Source: DATFQI01 sp963831105 | GTDB lineage: Bacteria; Actinomycetota; Thermoleophilia; Solirubrobacterales; Solirubrobacteraceae | Assembly (NCBI GenBank): GCA_963831105.1 | Contig: CAWHOS010000010.1 | Location: forward strand, 1-64,000 | DNA length: 64,000 nucleotides | Direction of reading: 5' to 3' | Shown here: positions 44,401 to 53,879 of the stretch, one piece after another | How the letters are laid out: every line of letters begins with the position of its first letter | How positions within the stretch are numbered: the first letter of the stretch is position 1 | Position numbers and translations under genes: made by a program | Notes under the pieces: generated by a model | Told to the model about the DNA's origin: nothing | Databases searched by the model: none | The model's input: the letters and a program-made list of their open reading frames with translations, nothing else

Positions 44401-46142
44401 ATGCGGCGGATCGTCTCGACACTCCTCCTGCTCGCCGTCGCCGGCGGCGCCGCGCTCGCCCTCGGGGCCGGCGGCAAGGGCCCCGACAAGCCGACCTACA
44501 AGGTCGTGTTCGACAACGCCTTCGGGCTCGTCACGGGCGCGGACATGAAGGTCGCGGGCGTGCGCGCGGGCAAGATCAAGAGCCTCGAGGTCGATCGCAA
44601 GACGCACAAGGCGATCGTCGGGTTCGAGATCACCGAGAACGGCTTCGGCTCGCTGCGCAAGGACGTCGAGTGCGAGTCGCGCCCGCAGTCGCTGATCGGC
44701 GAGTACTACATCGACTGCAAGCCGGGGACCTCGCCGGAGAAGCTCGCCAACGGCACGACGATCCCCGTCGAGCAGACGACCTCGACGATCCCCATCGACC
44801 TCGTCAACAACGTCCTGCGCCGCCCCTACCGCGAGCGCCTGGCGATCATCCTCGACGAGCTCGGCGCCGGCGTCGCGGGCCGCGCCGAGGACATCAACGA
44901 CGTCGATCCGCCGCGCCAGCCCGGCGCTGCGCGAGACCGACCGCGTGCTGGCCAAGCTCGCGTCGCAGAACCAGACGCTCAAGCAGCTCGTCACCGACGC
45001 GGACACCACGCTCGGCGACCTCGCCGACAACAAGCGCGACGTCGGCCGCTGGGTCGTGGAGACCAAGGAGACCGCCGCCGCCTCGGCCGAGCGCCGCGCC
45101 GACATCGCCGCCGGCCTGCGGCGCCTGCCGACCTTCCTGCGCGAGCTGCGCCCGACGATGGCCGCGCTGGGCGACGCCTCCGAGGCCCAGACGCCCGCGC
45201 TGCAGAACCTCAGCGCCTCCGCCGAAGAGCTCGCGACCTTCCTCGAGAACCTCAAGCCGCTGTCGGAGTCCACGCAGGTCAACCTGCGCTCGCTCGCCGA
45301 GGCGTCGCGCAAGGGCCGGCCCGCCGTGAAGGCCGCGCAGCCCGTCGTCGCCGAGCTCAGCAACGGCACCAAGCAGGCGCCCGAGCTGGCCAACAACGCC
45401 GCGATCGTCTTCGAGCACCTCAACGACCGCAAGAACGCCGTCGAGAAGGACCCGCGCTCACCGGGCGGCCAGGGCTACACGGGCTTCGAGGCGGTCCTGC
45501 AGTGGGTCTTCGACCAGTCGCAGGCGGTCAACATCTACGACAAGAACGGCTACATCCTCAAGGTCAACCTCTTCCACTCCAAGTGCTCGAACTACCAGAA
45601 CCCGAAGACGCTCAAGGAGGAGATGGCCAAGGACCCGGGCTTCTACAAGGACTGCGCCGCGATCCTCGGCCCGAACCAGCCGAGCATCACCCACGGCCGA
45701 CCCGACCGCCAGCGGCAACCAGTTCGCCGCCTCCGGGCCGCAGCAGCAGTCCAAGGCGAAGTCCGAGCGCAAGGAGTCCGCGCCGGACGCGAAGCAGCCT
45801 GAGCGCGACGCCCCGGAGCAGCTGGACGGCCCGCTCGACGAGGTCAAGAAGAAGCTCGACAAGGACGAGCTGCGCAAGCGCGCGATCGAGCGCCTGCGCG
45901 ACGCGCTCGAGAAGGGCAACCAGGACGTCGACAAGCTGCGCAAGCGCCTCGAGGACCGCCTCGGGATCAAGCTGCCCGCCCCCGACAAGCTGCCCGACGC
46001 GCCCTCCGCGCCGCCGAGCATCCCCGCTCCGAACATCCCGACCCCGACCTTCCCGGGCCCCACCGCCCCGGCTCCCCAGGTGCCGAGCGTCCCGAGCACG
46101 GGCGCCACCGGCCAGCTCCTCGACTACCTGCTCGCGCCATGA
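44401..46142 (+). CDS. MCE/MlaD-family lipid-transport protein 2, frameshifted near 44910 and 45700
   Basis: ATG 44401, two bases after gene 1. N-terminal helix, MCE domain (YKVVFDNAFGLVTGADMKVAGVRAGKIKSLEV), then the family signature which, once one extra C near 44910 is removed, reads IRRASPALRETDRVLAKL. A second extra C near 45700 (ACCCACG) precedes a tail rich in K, E, P and Q (APDKLPDAPSAPPSIPAP) ending at TGA 46142. About 579 residues. Both lesions are single-C gains. Confidence 0.82.
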
Positions 46143-47669
46143 GGAAGACCGGAGCCGGCATCGCATCCAACCCCGTCCTCGTCGGCGGCGTGACGGTCCT
46201 CGTCGTGATCGTCGCGGTGTTCCTGTCCTACAACGCCAACCAGGGCCTGCCGTTCGTGCCGACGACGCAGCTGAAGGTGCGCGTGCCCAACGGCGCCAAC
46301 CTCGTGCCGGGCAACGAGATCCGCTCGGGCGGCAGCCGCGTCGGCGTGATCGACGACGCGCGCCCCGTGCGCCAGCCCGACGGCAAGGTCGTCGCCGAGC
46401 TCGCCCTCAAGCTCGACAAGCGCATCGGCGACATCCCGCGCGACTCGACGTTCCGCATCCGCCCGCGCTCCGCGCTCGGCCTGAAGTACCTCGATCTCCA
46501 GGAGGGCTCGAGCGACAAGGCGTTCGCCAACGGCGACACGGTCCCGGCCGACCAGGGCAGCGCGTCGACGGACATCGACGAGGTCCTGAAGATGTTCGAC
46601 GCCGAGACGCGCAAGGCCAACCAGGAGAACCTGCGCGGCTTCGGCGACACGTTCGCCGGCCGCGGCCAGTCGGTCGGGCGCACGGTCGAGGAGCTGCCCG
46701 CGCTTCCTCGAGCACCTGCAGCCCGTGATGAGCAACCTGGCCGACCCGGACACCCAGCTGACGCGCTTCTTCGACGAGCTCGCCGACGCCGCCCGCATCG
46801 TCGCGCCCGTCTCCGAGCAGCAGGCCGCGCTGTTCACCTCGATGGCCGACACGTTCGAGGCGCTGGGCCGCGACGAGGGCGCGCTCAAGCAGACGATCTC
46901 CGACTCGCCGCCGACGATGGACGTCGCGATCGAGTCCTTCCGCGTGCAACGGCCGTTCCTGGCCAACCTCGAGGGCTTCGGCGAGGACTTCGCGCCGGCC
47001 ACCGAGGAGCTGCGCGGCGCGCTGCCGACGCTCAACCGCGCCGTCGAGGTGGCGATCCCGGTCAACAAGCGCGCGCCGCAGCTCAACGAGGAGCTCGGCA
47101 AGACGCTCGACCAGCTGCGCGAGCTCGCGGAGGCGCCAGGCACGATGCCCGGCGTCCGCGGCCTCGGCGCGACCGTGACCACGCTCAACCCGCAGCTGAA
47201 GTTCTACGGGCCCTTCGTGACGGTCTGCAACTCGCCCAACTACTTCTTCACCTACCTGGCCGAGCACTTCTCCGAGCCGGACACGACGGGCTCCGCGCAG
47301 CGCGCGCTCGCCAACACGGCCGGGCCGCAGGACGACGGCGTCGGCTCGATGGGCGCCGACGAGCCGGCCAACGGCCAGGGCACCAAGGAGGGCGCGCAGC
47401 AGTTCGCCCAGAACCAGCCGTACGCCGCGGCGATCACTCCCGACGGGCGCGCGGACTGCGAGACGGGCCAGCGCGGCTGGATCCAGCGCAACGCCGGCGG
47501 CCTGGACAAGAAGTACCAGGTCAACCTCAACCCGCGGACGCCCGGCGTGCAGGGCCCGACCTTCGCGGGCAAGCCGCGCGTGCCGAAGGGGCAGACGTTC
47601 AGCGCCTCGCCCGAGACGAGCGACTACCTGCTGATGGCCCCCTCCGAGTCGGAGCCGAGCATCCCATGA
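46139..47669 (+). CDS. MCE/MlaD-family lipid-transport protein 3, frameshifted near 46700
   Basis: ATG 46139 overlaps the stop of gene 2 (ATGA). Membrane helix (VLVGGVTVLVVIVAVFLSY), MCE domain (TTQLKVRVPNGANLVPGNEIRSGGSRVGVIDDA), then a one-base change near 46700 (extra C in CTGCCCG; restored ELPRFLEHLQPVM). The helical region and a conserved C-terminal part (FYGPFVTVCNSPNYFFTYLAEHF) follow. About 509 residues. Confidence 0.84.
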
Positions 47670-49225
47670 GAGCGGCCAAGCGACTCAAGCCCCGCAACAA
47701 CGCCGGCATCGCGCTGCTGTCGCTGGCGATCCTGCTCCCGCTGATCTACCTCGGGTTCACCAAGTCGATCCCGTTCAAGCCGCAGTACGAGATCAAGGCC
47801 GCCTTCGAGTCCTCCAACAACCTCAAGAAGGGCTCGCCGGTCCGCATCGCGGGCGTCGAGGTCGGCAAGGTCACGAAGGTCGAGCCGACGTCCAAGGGCA
47901 GCGACGCCGCCATGGTCACGATGACCATCGGCAAGGCCGGCCGGCCGATCCACGACGACGCGCGCGCGAAGATCCGCCCGCGCATCTTCCTCGAGGGCAA
48001 CTTCTTCGTCGACATCGAGCCCGGCACGCCGGGGGCCGCCGAGATCGCCGACAACGGCACGATCCCGATCAACCAGACCGCGGTGCCCGTGCAGTTCGAC
48101 CAGCTGCTGACCTCGCTGCAAAGCGACACGCGCGAGGACCTCAAGACCCTGCTCGACGAGTACGGCAAGGCGCTCGACAAGGGCGGCGCGGAGGCCTTCA
48201 ACCGCTCGATCCCCTACTGGAAGAGCGCCTACCGCGACACCGCGATCGTCAGCGAGGCCTCACTGGGCGAGACCGAGCACGACCTCTCGGGCTACGTCAA
48301 GAACGCCGGCGCGACGGCCGCGGCGCTGGACCGCCACCCCGAGCAGCTCAAGAGCCTGATCACCGACTTCAACACGACCGCCGGCGCGTTCGCCCGCGAG
48401 CAGGACAACCTGCGCCTGGCGATCGCCGAGCTGCCCCGGACGCTGCGCGCCGCCCAGCCCGCGCTCGCGTCGCTCAACGCGGCGTTCCCGCCGCTGCGCG
48501 CGTTCACCGCCGACATCCGGCCCGGCGTGCGCTCCTCCGAGGCCGCTCTGGACGCGTCGATCCCGCTCGTGCGCCAGCTCCGGGGGCTCGTCTCCCAGGA
48601 GGAGCTGCGCGGCCTCGCCGCCGACCTGCGGCCCACGATCCCGGCGCTCGCCCGCCTGACGCGCGAGAGCATCCCGCTGACCGAGCAGAACCGCGCGCTC
48701 GCGAGCTGCCAGAACGAGGTCTTCCTCAAGTGGGCGCACGACAAGATCGAGGACGAGCAGTTCCCGGCGCAGGGCCCCGTGTACACCGAGGCGCCGAAGG
48801 CGTTCCCGGGCCTCGCCGGCGAGAGCCGCGCGGGTGACGCCAACGGCCAGTGGTTCCGCGTCCTGGCCGCCGGCGGCACGAACCTCGTGCAGCTCTCTCC
48901 CGGCGTGTTCGGCTCGACCACGAACCCGATCCTCGGCGCCAACCCGCCCAAGCCGAAGGCGCGCCCGCCGCTGGACGAGTCGCAGCCGTGCGAGAACCAG
49001 CAGCAGCCGGACCTGCGCAGCCAGCCCGGCGACCCGCCGAAGCAGTGGACGGCCGACACGGGCACGCAGGCGTTCAAGGACCGCTACGCGCTCGCCAAGG
49101 GCCGCGCCGTGGACTGGCTCAAGGGCCAGATCAAGCGCGAGGAGCTCACGGACAAGCTCAAGGTCCTCGACGAGGACGCGACGAAGGGCCTCGTCGACCA
49201 GATCGCCGGAGGCAAGGCGCCGTGA
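47666..49225 (+). CDS. MCE/MlaD-family lipid-transport protein 4
   Basis: 519 residues from ATG 47666, overlapping the stop of gene 3 (ATGA). Intact frame. Helix (GIALLSLAILLPLIYLGF), MCE domain (YEIKAAFESSNNLKKGSPVRIAGVEVGKVTKV), helical needle-type region and a C-terminal part with CQNEVFLKWAHDKI and PCENQQQPDLRSQPGDPP. A component of a hexameric or tunnel-forming MCE assembly that moves lipids across the envelope. Confidence 0.88.
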   Translation: MRAAKRLKPRNNAGIALLSLAILLPLIYLGFTKSIPFKPQYEIKAAFESSNNLKKGSPVRIAGVEVGKVTKVEPTSKGSDAAMVTMTIGKAGRPIHDDARAKIRPRIFLEGNFFVDIEPGTPGAAEIADNGTIPINQTAVPVQFDQLLTSLQSDTREDLKTLLDEYGKALDKGGAEAFNRSIPYWKSAYRDTAIVSEASLGETEHDLSGYVKNAGATAAALDRHPEQLKSLITDFNTTAGAFAREQDNLRLAIAELPRTLRAAQPALASLNAAFPPLRAFTADIRPGVRSSEAALDASIPLVRQLRGLVSQEELRGLAADLRPTIPALARLTRESIPLTEQNRALASCQNEVFLKWAHDKIEDEQFPAQGPVYTEAPKAFPGLAGESRAGDANGQWFRVLAAGGTNLVQLSPGVFGSTTNPILGANPPKPKARPPLDESQPCENQQQPDLRSQPGDPPKQWTADTGTQAFKDRYALAKGRAVDWLKGQIKREELTDKLKVLDEDATKGLVDQIAGGKAP

Positions 49226-50541
49226 CCGCGATCCGCAAGCACTTCAAGGACTTCATCGCGGTGATCGGGCTGATCCTGATCGCGGCCGGCGTGTCCGCAT
49301 ACATCCTCAGCAACCAGCGGATGCGCTTCCCGATCATCCAGGACAAGCCCTACGTGCTGAAGGCCGAGTTCCAGACGGCCCAGGCCGTGATCGCCGGGCA
49401 GGGCCAGACCGTGCGCGTGGCCGGCGTGCGGATCGGCGACATCGGCGCCGTCGAGCTCAAGGACGGGCGGGCGATCGTCCGGATGGACATCGATCCCAAG
49501 TACAAGGACATGGTCCACACGGACGCGACCGCGCTGCTGCGTCCCAAGACCGGCCTGAAGGACATGTTCATCCAGCTCGACCCGGGCTCGGACGGCGCGC
49601 CCGTGGCGAAGGAGAACTGGACGATCCCGGTCGACTCCACGCAGCCCGACGTCAACCCGGACGAGATCCTCTCGTCGCTGGACGCCGACACGCGCGACTA
49701 CCTGCGGCTGCTGATCTCCGACGTCGGCCGCGGCCTGAAGGGCCGCAACGGCGACCTGCGCGACCTGTTCCGCCGCTTCGAGCCCACGCACAAGGACCTC
49801 GCCGCCGTCAACGGCGCGATCGCCGAGCGGCGCACCAACCTGCGGCGCCTGATCACCTCGCTCAACGAGCTCAACGGCGAGCTGGCCAGCCACGACGACG
49901 ACGTCGCCGGCCTCGTGACGGCCTCCTCGGCCGTGCTGCGCTCGTTCGCCTCCGAGGAGCAGAACATCTCCGCCTCGGTGGCCGAGCTGCCGAGCACGCT
50001 GCGCCAGACGACCAGCTCGCTGGGCCAGGTGCAGCGCTTCGCCGACGTGCTCGGCCCGGCGACCCAGCGCCTGCGGCCCGCCGCCCGCGCGCTGGACCCG
50101 GCCAACCAAGCCGTCGAGCCGTTCGCGAAGGAGGCCACGCCGCTGCTGGCGAAGGACATCCGGCCGTTCGTCAGGGAGGCGCGCCCGCTCGCCCGCGACC
50201 TGCGGCCCGCCTCCGTGCAGCTCGCCGACGCCGCGCCCGGCCTGACGCGCACGTTCAAGCAGTTCAACAACTTCTTCAACCTGCTCGCCTACAACCCGAA
50301 CGGCCGCGAGGGCCCGGAGAACGCCGCGCGCCAGGAGGGCTACCTGTTCTGGCTGGCGTGGGCGCAGCACCAGGCGATCCAACTCTTCTCGACCTCCGAC
50401 GCCAACGGCGTGTTCCGCCCGGTGACGATCGCCGCGCCGTGCGCCACGCTCGAGCAGACGATCAAGGACCAGCCCGAGCTCGAGTTCCTGTCGATGCTCA
50501 CGCCGCTGCTCACCGACTCCCAGGCCTGCGCCACGAAGTAG
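49222..50541 (+). CDS. MCE/MlaD-family lipid-transport protein 5
   Basis: 439 residues from GTG 49222 (GTGA overlap with gene 4). Intact. Helix (FIAVIGLILIAAGVSAYIL), MCE domain (YVLKAEFQTAQAVIAGQGQTVRVAGVRIGDIGAVEL), a long alpha-helical stretch rich in paired leucines, and a C-terminal domain (GYLFWLAWAQHQAIQLFSTSD). Coupled to gene 4 and directly followed by gene 6. Confidence 0.88.
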   Translation: MTAIRKHFKDFIAVIGLILIAAGVSAYILSNQRMRFPIIQDKPYVLKAEFQTAQAVIAGQGQTVRVAGVRIGDIGAVELKDGRAIVRMDIDPKYKDMVHTDATALLRPKTGLKDMFIQLDPGSDGAPVAKENWTIPVDSTQPDVNPDEILSSLDADTRDYLRLLISDVGRGLKGRNGDLRDLFRRFEPTHKDLAAVNGAIAERRTNLRRLITSLNELNGELASHDDDVAGLVTASSAVLRSFASEEQNISASVAELPSTLRQTTSSLGQVQRFADVLGPATQRLRPAARALDPANQAVEPFAKEATPLLAKDIRPFVREARPLARDLRPASVQLADAAPGLTRTFKQFNNFFNLLAYNPNGREGPENAARQEGYLFWLAWAQHQAIQLFSTSDANGVFRPVTIAAPCATLEQTIKDQPELEFLSMLTPLLTDSQACATK

Positions 50542-52044
50542 ATGAACAAGTCAACCCCCTCACTTCCGCGCATCCTGGTCATGGTCGTCTTCGCGCTGTC
50601 CTGCTTCGGGCTGCTGCTGTTCCTGTGGCTGTCCTTCGGCGGGCCCGTACCGCTCAAGCCGAAGGGCTACCGCGTCACGATCGACTTCCCGGAGGCGACG
50701 ACCCTGGCCCAGGAGGCCGACGTGCGCGTCGCCGGCGTGCCGGTCGGCAAGGTCCGCACGGTCGAGGTCGGCGACGGCACCAACCGCACGGTCGCAACGG
50801 TCGAGATCGAGCGCCGCTACGCGCCGCTGCGCTCGGACGCCCGCGCGATCCTGCGCCAGAAGACGCTGCTCGGGGAGACCTACGTGGAGCTGACGCCGGG
50901 CTCGTCGAAGAAGATGATCCCCGAGGACGGGAAGCTGCCCGAGGGCCAGGTCAAGCCGACCGTCCAGCTCGACGAGATCTTCGACTCGCTCGACCCCGAG
51001 ACGCGCGCCGCCTTCAAGGGCTGGCAGACCGAGCTGGCGAAGGGGATCCGGGGCCGCGGGCGCGACTTCAACGACGCCCTGGGCACGCTGCCCGGCTTCG
51101 CCTCCGACGGCGCCGACGTGCTCGAGGTGCTCGACACGCAGGAGGGCGCGGTCCAGCGCCTCGTCAAGAACACCGGCGTCGTCTTCGGCGCGCTGACGCA
51201 GAACGAGGCGCAGCTGCGCAACTTGATCACGGGCTCCAAGCGCACGTTCGACGCGACGGCCTCGAAGAACGACGAGCTGGCGGAGACGATCCGGATCTTC
51301 CCGACGTTCCTGAAGGAGTCCAAGCTGACGCTGGCGCGGGTGCAGCGGTTCTCGACCGACACCGATCCGCTGATCACGGACCTGCGCCCCGTCGCCCGCG
51401 ACCTGCAGCCGACGCTGCGCGACGTGCGCGCGCTCGCCCCCGACCTCGAGCGCTTCTTCGAGAACCTCGACCCGGTGATCACGGCCTCCAAGACCGGCCT
51501 GCCGGCCACGCGCGAGGTGCTCGAGGGCGCGGAGCCGCTGATCGGCGAGCTCGGGCCGTTCCTCGCGCAGATCAACCCGATCTTCAAGTACTTCGAGGCC
51601 TCGCAGTGGCAGGTCGCCGACTTCCTGAGCTACGGCGCCGCCGCGCTGTCGGCCAAGACGGAGTCGCCCGGCGGCGGCACCGGCCACTACCTGCGCCAGT
51701 TCGGTCCGCTCGGCGCGGAGAGCGTCGCCATCTGGCCCGAGCGCGCGCCCAACAACCGCGGCAACTCCTACTTCCAGCCGCTCAGCATCGCCTCGTCGAA
51801 GCAGGACGCAGGTCAGGCCTACAACAAGTTCAAGATCACGGGCCAGTTCGACTGCCAGAACTCGGGCGAGAAGCCGGCGCCGACGGACGGCACTCCCGGC
51901 TGCGTCGTGCAGAACAAGAACCCGTTCGAGCCGGGCTACTCGTTCACGTTCAACGGCAAGAAGCTCCAGGGCGCGTTCCCGCACGTCGAGGCCGACGACT
52001 ACTCGCAGCCCGGATCGGGCGCGAGCGCGCAGGCGAATCGCTGA
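50542..52044 (+). CDS. MCE/MlaD-family lipid-transport protein 6
   Basis: 500 residues from ATG 50542, immediately after the stop of gene 5. Intact. Helix (ILVMVVFALSCFGLLLFLWL), MCE domain (YRVTIDFPEATTLAQEADVRVAGVPVGKVRTV), helical region and a C-terminal part with NNRGNSYFQPLSIASSKQD and CVVQNKNPFEPGYSFTFNG. Last of the six. A CTGAC/GTCAG hairpin begins at the stop codon (about 52042), and the HxlR gene converges. Confidence 0.88.
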   Translation: MNKSTPSLPRILVMVVFALSCFGLLLFLWLSFGGPVPLKPKGYRVTIDFPEATTLAQEADVRVAGVPVGKVRTVEVGDGTNRTVATVEIERRYAPLRSDARAILRQKTLLGETYVELTPGSSKKMIPEDGKLPEGQVKPTVQLDEIFDSLDPETRAAFKGWQTELAKGIRGRGRDFNDALGTLPGFASDGADVLEVLDTQEGAVQRLVKNTGVVFGALTQNEAQLRNLITGSKRTFDATASKNDELAETIRIFPTFLKESKLTLARVQRFSTDTDPLITDLRPVARDLQPTLRDVRALAPDLERFFENLDPVITASKTGLPATREVLEGAEPLIGELGPFLAQINPIFKYFEASQWQVADFLSYGAAALSAKTESPGGGTGHYLRQFGPLGAESVAIWPERAPNNRGNSYFQPLSIASSKQDAGQAYNKFKITGQFDCQNSGEKPAPTDGTPGCVVQNKNPFEPGYSFTFNGKKLQGAFPHVEADDYSQPGSGASAQANR

Positions 52045-52074
52045 CGAGAAAAGTCAGGCGGCTGACTAGCGCGG

Positions 52075-52764
52075 TCAGGCTGCCGCGGCGGCGCGGCGCG
52101 CGCCGGCCTGCGAGAAGCCGCCGAGCACGGCGTCGGCGAGCGGCTTGCGGCCGCTGAACTGCAGGTCGCCCGAGTTGCCCTCGGGGCCGAGCGCGCTCAC
52201 CCACGCGGACACGGGGCCGCTGACGCGCGCGTCCGGCTCGGTCTCCGCCTGGGCCTGCTCGGTGATCTCGACGCGACCGCCGTCGAGCGTGAGCTGGTAG
52301 CGGCGCTCGGGGATGTCCCCGCGCGCGTCGACCACGAGCTCGACCATGCCCTCTTCGGCGAGCGAGAACATGCCGGGCGCGAGCCGGAAGATCGCGCCGA
52401 CGTTGACGTCCTCGCCCGGACGCGGCGTACCCCAGGTCCAGTCGTAGCCCCAGCGGGCGAGCGCGCCGAGCACGGGCATCAGCTCGCGCGAGCGCTCCGT
52501 GAGCTCGTAGTCCACACGCGGCGGGACCTCGCGATAGCGCTGACGGGTCAGCAGGCCGTCGGCCACCATGCGGTTCAGCCGTGAGCGCAACTGCTCGGTG
52601 GAGATGCCCGGCAGGACGCGCTGGAGCTCGACGAACCGGCGCGGCCCGGCGGCCAGGTCACGGATGATCAGCAGCGTCCACTTGTCCCCGACGAGGTCGA
52701 GGGCCCGGGCGTCGGGCGCCCACTGGTCGTAAGGGTGGCGCTTAGGGGGCGGGACTGGGGGCAA
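52075..52764 (-). CDS. HxlR-family transcriptional regulator with C-terminal ligand-like domain
   Basis: 229 residues from ATG 52764. Winged helix with the HxlR pattern ALDLVGDKWTLLIIRDLAAGPRRFVELQRVLPGISTEQLRSRL and wing YREVPPRVDYELTERS (about 20-100). A C-terminal SCP2-like domain follows (MVELVVDARGDIPERRYQLTLDGG). HxlR proteins respond to redox or small molecules. It converges on the MCE operon; its target may be its own upstream region (52765-52981), where no gene was found. Confidence 0.86.
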   Translation of the reverse strand: MPPVPPPKRHPYDQWAPDARALDLVGDKWTLLIIRDLAAGPRRFVELQRVLPGISTEQLRSRLNRMVADGLLTRQRYREVPPRVDYELTERSRELMPVLGALARWGYDWTWGTPRPGEDVNVGAIFRLAPGMFSLAEEGMVELVVDARGDIPERRYQLTLDGGRVEITEQAQAETEPDARVSGPVSAWVSALGPEGNSGDLQFSGRKPLADAVLGGFSQAGARRAAAAA

Positions 52765-52981
52765 GGTGACTCTCCTCCGGGGTCACGCGAACCTGGAGGG
52801 GTCGCGGTGGCACGAGAATAGCCGCTCTAGCGGCGCTCAGTTTGATTTCCTGGACATTCGGCGGATGAAGGGCAAGGCGGGAACGGCCGAAGAATCTCCC
52901 GCAAGTTTCCTCAGGCGGGAGCGTTTGGAGGGAACGAATCGGACGTAGGCGTCCGTGGGTTTCAGACAAGGGATTGAATCG

Positions 52982-53641
52982 ATGGGCGAAGTGATCAGGC
53001 TTGCCGAGCGCAGGGCGGCGCGAGAGGCACGGGCAGCGAACCGGGTCGCTCCCGCACGCGTCGAGTTCCTGTTCGATCTTTGCTGCCCTTTCTCGTACCT
53101 GGCCGCCGAGCGCGTCGACCGCATCTTCGACGAGGTGATCTGGACCCCGGCGTCGACCATGGCGCTGTGCTGCGGGTCGCTCACCACGGACCCCGACGGC
53201 CTCGCCGACTACCGGCTGAGCGCCGAGCGGCGCGCGCTGGAGCTGCGGCTGCCGCTGATCTGGCCCGAGCGCTTCCCGGAGGAGGTTCCTGCCGCCATGC
53301 GCGCCGCGCACTATGCGTCCGAACAGGGTCGCGGCGCCGCGTTCGTCCTCGCGGCGGGCCGGCTGGCCTTCTGCGGCGGCTTCGATCTGGACGATCCCGA
53401 GCTGCTGGCCGAGGCGGCCGCGGCGGCGGGGATCGACATGCAAGGCTGGTTGCAGGCGCTCGGCGAGCTGCACCGGGACGGCGAGATCGAGGCCGCGGGC
53501 CGCGCCCTGCTGGCCGCGGGTGCGGACCAGCTCCCGGCGCTCCGGGTCGGCGAGAGGCTGTTCTGGGGCGAGCATCGCATCGACGAGGCCGCCGCGGCGG
53601 CTCGCCATGAGGCCGCTCGCACGGCCGGCGCTACGGGCTGA
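52982..53641 (+). CDS. DsbA-family / 2-hydroxychromene-2-carboxylate isomerase-like protein
   Basis: 219 residues from ATG 52982, chosen because AAGGGA lies 9-14 bases upstream. An earlier GTG at 52955 is possible. Thioredoxin-fold with the active-site-like LFDLCCPFSYLAAERV at about 31-46 (CCPFS), an all-helical insertion, and the conserved DQLPALRVGERLFWGEHRI near the end, typical of DsbA/HCCA isomerases. It is glutathione-like-thiol dependent in relatives. Converges with a small gene whose stop it overlaps. Confidence 0.78.
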   Translation: MGEVIRLAERRAAREARAANRVAPARVEFLFDLCCPFSYLAAERVDRIFDEVIWTPASTMALCCGSLTTDPDGLADYRLSAERRALELRLPLIWPERFPEEVPAAMRAAHYASEQGRGAAFVLAAGRLAFCGGFDLDDPELLAEAAAAAGIDMQGWLQALGELHRDGEIEAAGRALLAAGADQLPALRVGERLFWGEHRIDEAAAAARHEAARTAGATG

Positions 53642-53792
53642 CAAGCCCTGCGAGGATGCGCTCGTTGATCTCCTCCTCCGGCGCCTGACCGGCGTCCCGG
53701 ATCTCGGGGAGGATCGGGTCCTCGCGGTCGGACTCGCGAAGGAGCAGCTCGAGATCGGCGGTGAAGGCGTCGGTGTCTGGTGTCCTCTCCAT
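53631..53792 (-). CDS. small acidic protein, 53 residues
   Basis: ATG 53792 encodes MERTPDTDAFTADLELLLRE... ending EEEINERILAGLVSP, about 35% acidic and helical. Its stop lies inside the 3' end of the convergent DsbA-like gene. No known family. The codon pattern is coding-like and the start is clear, though no ribosome site was confirmed. Confidence 0.5.
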   Translation of the reverse strand: MERTPDTDAFTADLELLLRESDREDPILPEIRDAGQAPEEEINERILAGLVSP

Positions 53793-53879
53793 GGCACCGG
53801 ACGCTAGAGCGAGCGGCACGCGACTCCCAGCCCTGCCGGGCGGCACACCCCCCGAACGGCGGGGGTAGATTCCGGCGTC

